Source: Dermacentor variabilis
Taxonomy: Eukaryota; Arthropoda; Arachnida; Ixodida; Ixodidae
Length of the DNA: 64,000 nt
Direction of reading: 5' to 3'
Assembly (NCBI RefSeq): GCF_050947875.1
Contig: NC_134573.1
Span: forward strand, 49,424,115 to 49,488,114
Under the pieces are notes generated by a model. It ran no database searches and was not told where the DNA came from. It was given only the letters and a program-made list of their open reading frames with translations. Both the position numbers and the translations under genes were made by a program. Positions 10,681 through 23,683 of this stretch are shown here, piece by piece. Within the stretch, counting starts at the first letter, position 1; each line of letters opens with the position of its first letter.

Positions 10681-13350
10681 CCGCTAGAAAAAAGAGAAAT
10701 ACAACAGGAAACTGAAGAAGCGCATAGTACAAATAACAGCGGAAGCAGAAGAATATGTCATGCAACTCACCTCAGCGAACTGGTGTAGATTCTGCGACTC
10801 CTTTGAGGGCACCTTGGATACGGCCAAGGCGTGGCACATCCTCATAGCCATCCTGGACCCCACCAAAACCAAAGGATGACACAGGGCTCGGGAGCGGTTA
10901 CTACACACCTACCCAGGTAGCCAACAAGGCCTCATCGATGCCATCAAGACCAAGTGCTATGGAGATTCCTCTCCCGCACAAACATGTAGAACACTCTACA
11001 CAGAACAACCCAACCAACACAGGGACGAACCTATCACAGAAAGCGAAATGAAAGCTGTCATCACATCCACCACCTGTAACACAGCGGCGGGCACGGACCA
11101 GATCACGAACTCCATCATCAGAAACCATAACAACAAGTCTATCACCACGCTCATGGCCTTTATCAACTGACAATGGGAACAAAGTACGTGCCGACGATGT
11201 GGAAACACGCACGAATAATCATGATCCCTAAACCGGGCAAGAAATCGGTAATTGAAAACTTCAGACCCATCTCGCTCACGTCCTGCCTCAGCAAGGTGTA
11301 CGTGAAAATTATAAACACGAGGCTGCCTGCCGGACACCATGCTCGCTTTCCGCGCAGGCCTGTCCACAGAAGATGTGCTACTTCAAATCAAGAAAGAGGT
11401 CCTCAGCAATGTTTCCCGCAGCGGTGAACACGTCCTCCTAGCAATCGACATCAAATGGGCTTTCGACAACGTCAGCCACCAAGGAATCCTAGAAGGGCTG
11501 GCCAACACCAACTGCGGCGAGCGAACGTTCAAGTATGTTCAGAGCTTCCTGAGCAACCATACGGCGGAGCTGAAGATGGGAGAAATCCAGACTCCAGTGT
11601 ACCGCCGTCCGGACAAGGGCACACCCCAAGGTTGTGATCTCACCCACGCTGTTAAATGCCGCCATGATCGCTCTTGCAAGCAAACTGCAGGACGTAGCAG
11701 GTCTTCGGCACGCAATCTACGCAGACGACATAACACTCTGGACTACAACAGGGTCCCTCATTGAAAAAGAACGGCTGCAAACTGCAGCAAATCTCATCCA
11801 AGAATACGTCAGCCAACAGGGACTACAATACTCCTCCAAGAAATCTGAGCTACTAGGAGTCTGGCGAGGCCCGGGTAACCACACAGTCCCCACAGACCCA
11901 ACAAGAAAACTCGAGGTACGCCTCAACGGGAGCATCATACCAGAGAAGCCATTGCGCAGGGTGCTGGCCATGTGGCAGCAGTTCCACAAGCGGACCACAC
12001 TTCCCTTACACTCCTGAAAACCAGTGTCAAGGCGATATCACGCATGATCTCCCACGTCTCCGTCTGGTCATAAGCTTGATGGTGAGCAGAATTACATACA
12101 GCCTGCCCTACTACCATATTACGCAGTCCGGGACGAAGCAGGCCGACACACTTTTGAGGATGGCTTTCAAGACCGCTCTCTGCCTGCCGATGAGTACATC
12201 GACTGAAAAATTATTGGCGCTATGGTTGCACAACACCCCCCGCGAACTGACAGAAGCCCTTTACCTCTCGAAACAACAGAAACATGAGCGGACTCGCACG
12301 GGCCGGCAGGTCGTACAAACCTTGGGGTTCCCAGCTAGAACAACACAAACGCAAGAAGCCTGCTTGATACCTCGTCAAGTCCATGACAGGTTTCACGTTG
12401 CCCCGATACCAAGGAACATGGACCCTAACCTACACTCCAGCAGGAGGAGAGCAAGGGCCCAGTACATGGAGAAAGCATTCAGGTTCAATACCACGGTCCA
12501 TTTTATGGACGCCGCCATATATGGGATGAACAACAAGGGCGCGGTGGCAGTGGTATACGACAACCGAGGCCATGTTACCTCCGCTGCATAGACGCGCCCC
12601 TGCACGATTACGGAAGCAGAAGAGCTGGCCATCGCGTTAGCCATCCGCGAAGGCCTGCACACAAACCAACCACTGACAGTCCTCACGGATTTCCAGCAGG
12701 CCTGCCGCAACTTCCTACAGCGAAGAATTGGAAGATCTCCTACACAACTCGAAGCCTAAATACATAAGGAGGACACTGAGGACTTCACCACCCAAACCAT
12801 CATCTGGATACCGGGCCACATTGGCATCACGGTCCACCTGCAGGCCAACAGAGCAGCTCGAGGATTCATACATAACGGACCACTCATCATGCCGGCTGCA
12901 GAAGACCACGACCTCGTCGACCTCGAGTATTCAGCCATCGAGAACTACCACAGAGGGCGTCGCTTGCGATATCCACCACCCTATGAAAATCTAAAGCAGA
13001 GGAAACCGCTGCCTGGCGTATGCTCCATACAGGCACTTACACGGACCTACACATACTACATACATACACCCCGCAGCCTTCAGGAGCGAATGCTCGTGGT
13101 GTGGGGCCACACCAACCCTATACCACATTACGTGGGAGTGCACACTACACAACATAGAACACGCCGACACAAACACCACGAGGGAGCAATGGGAGGCACT
13201 GCTGTCAAGCTCGGCCCTCGACAACCAGCTGAAGCTGATACAGAGAGCTGAGAAGATTGCGAGAACCAGCAGAGCCCTGGACCAGGGGCCACAACCATAA
13301 GCGGTTTTTCTAATTATTCTTTTATTAAAGTTTATCTATCTATCTACCTA
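10681..13350 (+). pseudogene. I-like non-LTR retrotransposon, right fragment, decayed
   Basis: Pieces in several frames give, in order: an RT N-terminal region (IIMIPKPGKKSVIENFRPIS near 11220-11280), FRAGLSTED, AIDIKWAFDNV, the catalytic YADDI near 11730, a thumb region, an RNase H domain starting at about 12500 (DAAIYGMNNKGAVAVVYD), the RNase H C-terminal WIPGHIG block near 12810, and a cysteine-histidine C-terminus near 13090-13180. At least six frameshifts or stops break it. The 3' end has an AAAGTTTATC motif followed by TATC-type repeats at 13331-13350. RNase H places it in the I-type superclade, like the better copy at 57.6-61.5 kb. Confidence 0.8.
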
Positions 13351-14312
13351 CATTAGTAGAGGCGAATAACATGGTGATGTACAGTTTTACTCATTACAGT
13401 TATAAGCAGCTTCGAAGTTCCTCGTTCTGTGAGGTATAGTAGCCCATAATTATATGTGGCTGACTGTAAGACGCAAACTTGCCTAAAAGTGAGCTATCAC
13501 TTTATTTTGGCGTATTTGGATTATTTCCAAACGTTTTTTTTCATAAGCTCTGTTTTATTGTTTCTAGCCCCCTCCCCCCTTCTTGAACTTCCATCATGCT
13601 GCAATACATGAAGTCAATGGTAAGGTTTAGAACAACTTTTAGCACTAAGTTTCGCGACCGACATAAATTGTGTCCATTTGTGTTCGTGGTTTGTGCATGC
13701 GGTAACGTGACACTTGAGTACGGTACGAGATCGCATGCCGATGGTGGCGCCTCTCATGGTGCTCGGGAAATGATGGCGCTTCTGATAATCGCCGATGGTC
13801 GTAATGTTGGCCACAGTTTGTGACGTGTAATAGCCTGACCGGTAACGTGGCACGTACAAATACAACAGTTCCCTTAGCTCCAATGACTTATGGCAGGCTG
13901 CAATACAAAGCGCCGCCTCATTTGCTCCCTGCCTCGCCATTTTTTCAACTCACACGGGGCAGCTAAAAAGATCGCCAATGGAGCTAAGCATCGATGCATT
14001 CGCAAATCTTAATTGAACACAGCATAAACACAGCAAGTTCGTGTCAACAAAATGGGAGTTCTCAGCGACGGGAGATGGCAAGAATGCATGTGACGGAGTT
14101 GACAGTGCCAATAAGCACCATGCAATCCACAAGAACCTCCATGGTCCGGCAACAATCTGTAACCAACACTGCACAAAAGCTTGTGGAAACACTCAATTTT
14201 GAAGTACCAATTGTGAAGTTACCCTATATTCCTGAAGACAACGTGACAGAATTTCGAAAAGACAAGCAAGCTGTCGGCGCCCCCCTTGCCACCCTACGTG
14301 ACAATCAGTGGG

Positions 14313-14314
<2 letters not shown>
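13351..14314. other. No recognisable gene; one unassigned frame
   Basis: A 159-codon frame at 13994-14473 runs into the TA microsatellite. Its first half, rich in Thr, Ser and Gln and ending before the TA run, shows no family motif that I recognise. Nothing else is supported. Confidence 0.5.

Positions 14315-14371
<57 letters not shown>
14315..14371. repeat. (TA)n microsatellite
   Basis: About 28 uninterrupted TA units. It generates spurious Ile-Tyr repeat frames on both strands. Confidence 0.95.
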
Positions 14372-14373
<2 letters not shown>

Positions 14374-14819
14374 GGACCAGAATCCGGAAATTACGGTGGT
14401 AAAAGTGGGAACAACAATAGATACCCCCATTAAGGCACTGACCCATAGAAAACCATTTTGTCGCCCTCTCTAATACTTCTTCAGGGATGACAGACCACAT
14501 ATTGGGTATGTATGCAACATTTGGTACCCAAATAAACTGTGTAATGGCAACGTGAGCAGAGAACCAACAATAGAGTGAAACATAGCGTAGACGAGTCTGG
14601 TGCTGGGCGTGTTGGTATATAGCTTGACAAACAAACGCAGAAACCCAGTCTTCTAAGACGCCTACGCAATAGAAAAAAAACAACCCCACACGCTGGGACT
14701 AGCAACAGAGTTTATTGAAAACACCTTCGTCGAAAAGGGAAGAAAATCAAGTCACACATGTGCCATAATGAACCAGTCAATAAAAAATTAATTTAAAAAA
14801 CATAAATAAACAAAAAACA
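14372..14819. other. No recognisable gene; possibly 3' flank of the Penelope-like relic
   Basis: No coding motifs. It may include the untranslated 3' part of the antisense element that follows, but its boundary cannot be read. Confidence 0.4.
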
Positions 14820-16170
14820 TCCGTGAAAAACATATTTTAAAGGCGGCATTTTCCCAAGAAAGCCACATCTTTGCAAGATAGCGATAAGAAGGGTGTGCGC
14901 ATGTACTAATTGTGACCCTGTTTTGGGATTTGGTAAGCTTCAATGACTTTCCTCTCGTATTTCGTGGCTCCCCTACCATTAATGTGGGTGTCTTCGTAAA
15001 CAGGGTGGCAAGAGCAACTTCGGCAGTGAGTTGGCAAGTTTGCCCCTCCACCTGACGTTACGGACGTTTAATGTTCTTTTTTGCGAACATTTACTCAGCA
15101 CCCCATCGGTCCCATGTACACTATGCCACACGACAATGGTATACGATAAAAACTTTGGTGGTGGAGTTTGCGAATTTGAAAACATGGCGAATAGAGCAGA
15201 AGCTCTTAGGTTTCCGGTTTTCAACCCTGACACCAAGTCTTGAAAGCCTACATGGCGCCTAGAAAGCAACGTGTACGCCGTGTCTGGTGGCAACTTTTTT
15301 GACATTGTGTGAAAGCTTGTGAATATAAGGAATAACTTACACTCCCTTGCGAGCCTAATTTCCACGTGTGTGTCCCCTGCCGTCTGTTTCTTTGTTCAAC
15401 CTGCTCAACTTAGATTCGGGTACAGCCCTCAAAATGTTATCAGGGAGACCAGCCTCATTTAGGCGCTGTATCTACTCATCAAAGCTCTGGTGCATAGAAT
15501 GGGGGCAGCTTTTCTTGAGGGCATTATTAAAATACAGTGCTACTATGCCCCGCTTCCCTAGTTTTGAATGTGGAGACTCAACTGGCAGAAGCTGATTTTA
15601 GTGCGGGGGGCATACATCCAGCAAATGTTTACGGTGTTAGTAAAGGACAGTTTCAAGTCTAAGAACCTTATTGCATTCTCTGAAGGCAGTTCCTTGGTGA
15701 AATTTCTTCTTGCATTTGAATGAGTTAAGGATGTCACATGAGGCCATATCTAGGTCCGCGGTGTCTTTCAGGTTTAAGAAATAAAAAAATCATCAACATA
15801 GCTGGAGAGCTCTGTCACCCTCTCGTTAACCAACGAGCAACTTAAGGCGTTGTCAAATTTAGAAAGAAACAATTTACGCAATACGGGTGCCACGTTGGAC
15901 CCAATACAAATTTCGTTCTTGGCTTGGATGGCTTAGGTTCCCTGGGAGCATTCTGACACAAATAAAATTGGGGATTCTATTTGTAAAAATTTTTGAAATT
16001 TTTTCAGTGATAAACACGTTCCACTTGGTGCCCACTTTGTACATGAAACAATATGAGTCGAACGGTGACCTTCTGCAACAATTAACTGCATTGTTCACTC
16101 AAGGGGTGCAAAATTGCCGCAGTGTGGGTTTCTTTGATGTAAAAGAAAGGTTAGAGATGTGAACCACGTT
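14820..16170 (-). pseudogene. Penelope-like element: reverse transcriptase and GIY-YIG region, decayed
   Basis: Minus-strand translation in shifting frames gives an RT block resembling ICIGSNVAPVL (near 15880), then a YVDDF catalytic block (near 15800). A run follows with ELPSENAIRFLDLKLSF and CWMYAPRT (near 15620-15700), characteristic of Penelope-like reverse transcriptases. Further downstream a conserved linker and a region similar to the C-terminal GIY-YIG nuclease can be followed (KVIEAYQIPKQG near 14940). Numerous stops and shifts make it inactive. The family assignment rests on motif recognition only, and the ends are approximate. Confidence 0.65.
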
Positions 16171-17133
16171 GAAGTTTGTGCTATTTTTCTAATTATTTGT
16201 GTACATCTGTAGCGGCCGAGAAGATTATACGTATTCACACCAGGACAAATTTCAGTGAATATCATTTGAAAAACATATATTTCCATTATGGTGCGAAAAC
16301 TAATCGTGTAACAGTTTTGAAAAGTGTGAAATAATGTGCAGTTCACAGGTGGAGGCCAGAGGCTAAGACGTATTAAAATATTTTGCCGCGATAAGGAATT
16401 TTATTGTCTGCAAAGAAAGCAAGGATCCGCTTATGCTGCGGCAAAAACTGCCTTACAATTTATTTTTGACGTGGTCTAAAGATGTCGACCGGACACGCTT
16501 GCCTGATCTTAACTGAAAGCAGCTTTCTACGTCTACCCGGCAACTTCTGACGGGTTCCAGGCTATGATACTGAGAGTGTTTGAAGAGCTGCGTTTACTAC
16601 AAAAGCTTCGGAGCTCAGCCAAGGTAAAAGCAACAGTTTGCACCTGTTGTACTGTACACGTGCTCGCCGAACGGAATGGGGTTATTGCTACGCCTGGAGG
16701 ACGTCGTTGGCAGTGATGCAGACATGAGACTGCCATGCTGTGTCATTAATTGTTGGGGTAGAGCAGCACGTGTTATTCGCGTTTTCTTTTTCAAATATAT
16801 TTAAGTACACTGCCTGTCAACTTAACCTAGCCCAGCACGTCTGCTCACACTATTTCTTTTTGTATACACCACTGGGTGTTTCTCTGAGCTTTACATGCGT
16901 GAAAATTTCTATTTTTCGTTCATGCCACGGGGTTGAACAACATGAGAATTTGAAGTTTCAAGCAAACGCTTGCCCTTAAGCTTCTTGCTTCACGAAATTA
17001 TGGTACATGACACGTTGAAATCAAGGGGCGGGGGGGGGGGCAGGTCAGATTTGTGGACATACAATGCATGACTCCTTTTGACGACTCGAACACGATCTAT
17101 TGAGTTTTAGAAAGAGTGATGGAAGAGCTGTGG
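16171..17133. other. No recognisable gene
   Basis: The frame at 16740-16979 has no recognisable domain. A G-run lies at 17029-17040. The left part may hold the eroded N-terminal region of the Penelope-like element. Confidence 0.5.
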
Positions 17134-17136
17134 ATA

Positions 17137-17205
<69 letters not shown>

Positions 17206-17214
17206 ATATATATA
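17134..17214. repeat. Compound (TA)n(TG)n(TA)n microsatellite
   Basis: Alternating TA units, then about eight TG units, then TA again. It directly precedes the truncated RTE copy 3. Confidence 0.95.
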
Positions 17215-17222
17215 ATAGCTTA

Positions 17223-17955
17223 CTATCCTAGGGGACCAACTACAATGCATGATTACTGAGCTGGAGAGGCAAAGCAGAAGGGTGGGTCTCAATATCAATC
17301 TGTAGAAACCTAAAGTAGTGTTTAACAGTCTCGGAAGAGAACAGCAGTTTACGATAGGTAGTGAGGCACTGGAAGTGGTAAGGGAATACACTTACTTAGG
17401 ACAGGTAGTGACTGCGGATCCGGATCATGAGACTGAAATAATCAGAAGAATAAGAATGGGCTGGGGTGCATTTGACAGGCATTCTGAGATCATGAACAGC
17501 AGGTTGCCATTATCCCCCAAGAGAGAAGTGTATAACCAGCTGTGCCTAACTAGTACTGACGTACGGGGCAGAAACCAGGAGGCTTAGGAAAAGCGTTCTA
17601 CTTAAATTGAGGACGACGCAACAAGCTATGGAAGGAAGAATGATGGGTGTAAGGTCAAGGGATAAGAAAAGAGCAGATTGGGTGAGGGAACAAACGCGGG
17701 GTAAAGACATCAAGAAAAAGAGATGGGGGCATTGGCAGGACATGTAATGAGGAGGGAAGATAACCGATGGTCAATAAGGGTTACGGACTGGATTTCAAGA
17801 GAAGGGCTGCGTAGCAAGGGGCGGCAGAAAGTTAGGTGGGTGGATGCGATTAAGAAGTTTGCAGGGATAACATGGCCACAATTAGTACATGACTGGGGTA
17901 GTTGGAGAAGCATGGGAGAGGCATTTACCCTGCAGTTGGCGCAATCAGGCTAATG

Positions 17956-17957
<2 letters not shown>
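17223..17957 (+). pseudogene. RTE-type retrotransposon, copy 3, 3' fragment
   Basis: Corresponds to the last quarter of copy 1, from just after the FADD block to the 3' end. Its recognisable blocks include LERQSRRVGL, the YTYLGQVVTADPDHETEI block, and the C-terminal GHVMRREDNRW and GRQKVRWVDA regions. In-frame changes at about 17303 (stop), 17530-17585 (frameshift and stop) and 17695-17730 (deletion) disable it. The tail is TAATGATAAT merging into a TA microsatellite. It is older and more damaged than copies 1 and 2. Confidence 0.85.

Positions 17958-17958
<1 letters not shown>

Positions 17959-18031
<73 letters not shown>
17959..18031. repeat. (TA)n microsatellite following the RTE tail
   Basis: About 36 TA units starting in the AT-rich tail of RTE copy 3. 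Confidence 0.95.
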
Positions 18032-18033
<2 letters not shown>

Positions 18034-19029
18034 GCCTCCTAATAACTGCTATTATAGAGACGTTACTTGCGCCTGGCCAATTTCCCCCGTTGCCATGATG
18101 CTCCATTTAAAGTCGAAGTGTGGTAAGATCCTATCACGTCCAGCGGCACCGTTTGCAGTCGGCGCGCGGTACACTATGACATAGTGAGCTGAGAAGGATA
18201 GTGGCTTGTTGGGCGCAGTCCTCCCCATTGCACCGTTTACCGAAAAGAGTGAGGAGTATAAAATATACGCGCATTTCAGACACTATACTAAGATAATCAT
18301 TGGGTGTATTGTATCTGTACAAAGATGCATTCTTCACGAGGTGTAGCAGCACGTGTATTTTCCATAGATTATGCGAATTATACATATAGGACAAACAACG
18401 CCACCTAGAGAGTATAAGGCATCAACACTCTGTTGAATGACGTCATACTACCTTCCCCGACTTGCATAGGTTTAAATGGGTGTGCTAGAAATGCAACATC
18501 GTTGAATGTTATGGCACTGCTGTCGTCACGATGCGCATGGCAGTGAAAACTTTGGGTCAAGTAGTTTGACGTCACGCAACAGTCTGCCCGCTATCTAGGT
18601 GGTCTTGGCACAATCAGCAAAGCTGGCAGAGTCATGGAGGCTAGCAACAGGTTCGCAGTTAGTTTTTACAGCAAGATTTACAAGATGTCTATGTCAAGAA
18701 TGTTTCTGATAACCAAACATGATTGAGAAAAGTGGCCTCTGCGAGGCAATAGCAATAACATATAGAGTTTTGCTCATTCATTTCTTAAATATAGTTGCTA
18801 GGTGAAATGTTGCAAATTGCTAAGATGAGTCGAGTCTCTGTTCATGTCATGTCCGTCCCCTATGAACTTTATCTTTTGAGCAGAAATGCTCTGCTATCAA
18901 CGGTTTTATGTATAATTGTATAATATTAGATTTTATGACAACACTATAATGTATAAAATTTTGGAAATGGCGAAAAAAGATATCGGCAACAGTATTTCAT
19001 GCGGCTACAGATTTTCAGTATTGCTCTTG
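18032..19029. other. No recognisable gene
   Basis: No coding motif or repeat boundary is visible; moderately AT-rich. Confidence 0.55.
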
Positions 19030-19619
19030 CAGTTTTCGTGTGATCACGCACACACCCTCCACCCCGCAGGGGTGTCTGCGTGATCAGGGGTTTGGTGTGT
19101 TGCGACACCACGTACAGGAGCACACGAGGGTTGGAGCCTCTTGCGTGTAGCTGTGCGCGGCTTAGCCGTGTCTGGCGAAAGGGGGATACTGGGGGTTGAG
19201 CCTAGGCCGGGTGTTCAGACTTTGAAGCCCCCCGACGGAGGCAACACACCTCTTTGGCCTCTGCTTCACATTGACGGCACCTACAGAATGACGTACCTAG
19301 AGGAAACCGGCAGTCGCCTTTTCCTGTCTCTCTCTGCTAAAATCTTTGTCTTTCTCTCCCACATTTTGCCTTGTCCTGTCTCCTTCTCTCTTCCATTTAC
19401 TTCCTTCTCCTTTGCGGCAAGGGTTAACCCTGTGTGGCTATCCAACCTTGGGTATACCATATTTGGTTATAGTGACGGTGCACGACTGGCGTCGTGCAGA
19501 CTTGTATGCAAGCTCTGCCGCATCCCCCGTTGGGCTCCGTGGTGGGCGGTCGGTGCTGTTGCCGAATGTTTATATACTTTCATGGATACTTCTCACCCCC
19601 CCCCCTTGCTGATCGCCCT

Positions 19620-20804
19620 CAGAAACGAGGGCGCACCGAAGATGTCTTCAACTTTTTCGGACGCCAAATCCGAAACTTCCCCAGCTTCCACTCTTAAATG
19701 TCAGACAAACCAGTGCGAACCATTTCACGATTCCTTGTTTCAAAGTCTTAGACTGATGTTTTTGGTCCAGGTTACAAGGCGTCGAGGACGGGACGTGATG
19801 ACCTTCTCTTGGAGCTCCGGGATCAGAAGCAATATGAGAAGCTGCCCAAACTAGTTTCATTTGGGGAGACCCACATAACAGTAAACCCGCACCGTACAAT
19901 GAACACCACCTGCGGTGTTCTTTCAGATGATGATTTACTTGAGGTGACTGAAGCGGAACACCTGGAAGGCTTCAGTGAGCAAAATGTGATCAATGTCAGC
20001 AGAATTAGGATGAGCCGGGATGGCAAAATGGCAAAAAAATTCAGACGAAGCGCCTAATAACTACCTTTGGTTCAAGTGTCATGCCCGAATTAGTCGACGC
20101 CGGGTACATCATACTCCGTGCTAGGCATACATTCTAAATCACCTCCGATGCTTCAAATGCCAACGTGTCGGCCACAGTTCGCAGAGCTGCCGAGGTTGCC
20201 AAACACGTGCGAAAAGCAGTGCCCAAGAACACACGTCTGAAGCTTGTGAGAACATTTTGCATTGGGTAAACTATGATGGGGAGCACGCCGCATACTCACG
20301 GTCGTGCCGGTCTTGTAAAAAAGAGAAAAAAATTGTCACGATCAAATTCAAAGAAATATCTCCTAGAAGGAGACACGTAGGCGGGTATCATACCTGCCTA
20401 AGAGCAGCGTTACCGAAGTGGCACGTCTGTGCGCCGCGCCACCACGGCCTCCGGCGGCTGTCCGCCCACACCCAGTGAGGCGGCAGGACGCCATCCGGCC
20501 CTACCCCTCCCCCCCCCCCCCCTGTGGCCGCAGCTAGCGCTGCTCCGCTGCCCCAGCAGAAGAGGCCATCTACCTCTGGAATGGTGGCCTCAAAGCTTTC
20601 GCCTACGAAGACGAGGCCTTCACACCACACGCAGCGCTCGCAAGGGCGCCTGTCTAGCGCCTCGCAAGACGCGATGGACACAACAATCAGCCAGAAGGCG
20701 CTACCAACGCCTAAGGAGCAGCGAGCCTCTCTCGACCACTCCAAAAAAGACAAAACTTGCGCCACAGCGCCTCTAAACGGACTTGAGCTTATCCTCGCCT
20801 CTTA
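19620..20804 (+). pseudogene. Jockey-like ORF1 (gag-like nucleic-acid binding protein), broken
   Basis: The segment around 19800-20060 encodes a block like NPHRTMNTTCGVLSDDDLLE and then NVINVSRIRM, matching the folded part of Jockey-type ORF1 proteins. Further on, near 20140-20230, a shifted frame gives the CxxCxxxGHxxxxC knuckle (CQRVGHSSQSC), followed by more Cys/His clusters to 20320. The C-terminal part is Pro/Ser-rich. In known elements this protein packages element RNA. At least three frameshifts or stops prevent expression. Confidence 0.6.
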
Positions 20805-21094
20805 AACACACAGCAGACAACACATGTTCTATAATGGAGGCACAAATACTAGATTGAATGTCAGAAGACTTCTTCATAACCTTCACGATATTAGAGAACT
20901 CGTACAGAAACAATCCAATGTTGCTGTGTGTTTAAGGTACTCATCTGAAAAGCACACAAAGAAGCTTTCTTCGTAAACATGCGATCTTCAGAAAAGACCG
21001 CGACGATGCTAAAACGCCCTGCGGTGGCGTACCAATCGTTGCACACAAGTCTGTAGCTTGTCATCATGTAGCCTTACAGACACCCCTCGAGACA

Positions 21095-23683
21095 GTGTCA
21101 GTGCGGGGAGCAACTTTTAATAAGCTGGTTACTGTTTGCTCCATATACATACCCCCAAACTATCACCTTCAGAAAACAGATTTGTACAACCTCATAAATC
21201 ACCTTCGAGAACCATACATACACGTCGCGGGATCGAATCCCGGCCACGGCGGCCACATTTCGATTGGGGCGAAATGCGAAAAACACCCGTGTACTTAGAT
21301 TTAGGTGCACGTTAAAGAACCCCCGGTGGTCGAAATTTCCGGAGTCCTCCACTACGGCGTGCCTCATAATCAGAAAGTGGTTTTGGCACGTAAAACCCCA
21401 TAATTTTTCAATACATACTCGTGGGTGATATTAATGCCTACGACACCTTGTGGTGAGATTCTCGTTATGACGCGACAGGTTCGTTGATAGAACATTTTCT
21501 TTTGACATATAGTGCATGGATATTTAATAAGAAGGAGTCGACCTATTACAGTGTACATCACTGCTCATACTCATCGATAGACTGAGCAAATGGTTCTGCT
21601 TCTCTTCTGTCTGACCTGAAATGAAATTTCATCAAGAATCCTTTTGGAAGTGACCACTTCCCAGTCACACTAAGTATAACTGCACAATATGAGTCTACAT
21701 CTACACCGCACGTCCCTCGCTGGAAATTAGCCTCAGCCAATTCGAAATGTTTTAAGGAATGTACTCATTTACCTCGAGACTTTTTAGGATAATACAATAT
21801 AGGTGATGCCATATAATATTTTACTCATATTATTATCGGGGCAGCGCAAAAGTTCATACCACAAACAAATGGCTTTTCAACCAAAAGACGTGTCCCGTGG
21901 TGGAACGAAGATTGCAAAGAAGCGCGAGAGAGGCAGAATAGGGCATGGGGCAGGTTTCGTCGATCGCCAAATGCGGAGAATCTAATTGAATTTAAGCGTA
22001 TAATATCACCACGGAGGCGCACATGACGACAGGCAAAAAGATAAAGCTCGGTGAGATTTCTATCTGGTATCACTTCTTACACACAAGAGAAAAAAGTGTG
22101 GGATGGTGTAAAAAGCCTAAAGGGACAGCGAATTCATTCATTACCCTTGGTAAATGATAAAGCATATAGAATGGAACAGGCCGGTGCTCTTAGAGAGCAT
22201 TTCGAACGTGTGTCCAGCGCCATCCATTATACGAAGTCATTCCTAAAACGAAAACAAATAGCAGAATGTAAGACACTTGATCGTACATGTTCACAGAAGG
22301 AGAGTATAACCGCCCTCTCAGCGTTGCCGAGCTGAGAGCTGTCTTGATAACATGCAAGAGCTCTGCACCAGGACCTGATAGAATAATGTACGACATGATT
22401 AAGAACGTACACACTGATACGTAACTGACTTTACTTGCATTTTTCAGCACTATTTGGGCTGCCGGATATCTTCCGCTTGCATGAAGAGAAGCGATTGTGA
22501 TCCCCATTCTGAAACGAGATAATGATCCTTTGTCGGCCGCAAGTTACCGCCCGATAGGCCTCACAAGTTGCCTTTGTAAGCTGTTTGAGAAAATGATTAA
22601 TCAGCGACTCATACATTTCCTGGAATTAAACAAAGTGCTTGATCCCTATCAGCGTGGCTTCAGAGAAGGGCGGTCCACAACCAATCCCTTTGTGTTCATT
22701 GAAGGAAATATTCGCGATGCCTTTCTACATAAACGAATTTTCTTATCCATATTCCTCGATATGAAGAAGGCGTAGGACAAAACGTGGGGCTACGGAATCT
22801 TGAGAGACTTGCCAGGAATGGGCAGCCGTGGCAATATGCTAACCCTAATAGAAAGCTATTTGCCCAACCGTACCTTCCGCAATAAACTCGGCCACGTGTT
22901 GACCCATTCATTTATACAGGAAACTGGTGTACCTCAAGCAGGCATGCTCAGCTGCACACTCTTCATAGTTAAGATGACCACACTTCGTGTATCATTACCA
23001 TCGGCGATTTTAACTGTGTTTATGTGGATGACATTCAAATAGGCCTCAAATCCTGTAACCTCAAAGTGTGCAAGAGACAAGTACAGCAGGACTTGAACAA
23101 GGTGTCCAAGTGGGCAAATGAAAACGGTTTTAAAATCAACGCCCAGAGAAGTTTTTGTGTTCTTTTTACACGAAAGAGAGGCCTGGCTCCAGAACCGTGC
23201 GTGAAACTATGTGAACAGCAAATATCTGCCAAGAAAGAGCACAAATTTCTAGGTGTAATACTTTCCTCTAAGCTTACTTTCATCTCGCACACAAAATATC
23301 TCAAAACTAAATGTCTAAAAACAATGAACTTGCTGAAAATGCGATCTCCTACAACATGGGCTAGCGACAGGAAGTGTCTAATGAATATTTACAAGAGCCT
23401 CATTCAATCACGACTAGACTATGGTGCCATAGTATACAACTCTGCCACCCCGAGCGCACTAAAGATGCTGGTTCCCGTCCACCACCTCGGTATCCGTCTG
23501 GCGACAGGCGCATTCAGAACTAGCCCGATCGAAAGCTTATACGTAGAATCGAATGAGTGGTCACTCCATATGCAAAGATCATATATCAGCTTCACATATT
23601 TTCTAAAAATACACGGTAATCTTGATCATCCGTGTTCTAAAACCATTAGCGATTTGACGTGCACTGCACTTTACCATAATTGA
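21095..23683 (+). pseudogene. Jockey-like ORF2 (endonuclease/reverse transcriptase), broken
   Basis: An endonuclease piece at 21095-21223 (SIYIPPNYHL, then LREPYIHV) stops where a SINE is inserted. It resumes after 21410 with GDINAYDTLW, the catalytic GDxNA motif. Reverse transcriptase follows. It shows ELRAV and SSAPGPD near 22340, YRPIGLTSCLCKLFEKM at 22545-22595, FREGRSTT, LDMKKA, a damaged catalytic region near 23020 where the YVDD reading needs a frameshift, and then a long thumb frame (23024-23683) with GVILSSKLTF. Multiple lesions show it is a fossil. Confidence 0.75.
21224..21409 (+). mobile_element. tRNA-derived SINE (Ruka-like), 5'-truncated, inside Jockey-like ORF2
   Basis: Begins just before the box-B-like GGGATCGAATCCC and continues through the full SINE body to a short AT tail. 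It interrupts the endonuclease frame immediately before its GDxNA motif. The flanking ATACATAC at about 21216-21223 and 21411-21418 is a possible target duplication. It is the only SINE in this window on the plus strand. Confidence 0.8.

Noticed and set aside
13596..14473. Frames at 13596-13823 and 13994-14473 as host exons
   Set aside because: No signature residues and no convincing splice sites; the second runs into a microsatellite.
14294..14689. Frame with long Ile-Tyr repeat
   Set aside because: Produced by the TA microsatellite.
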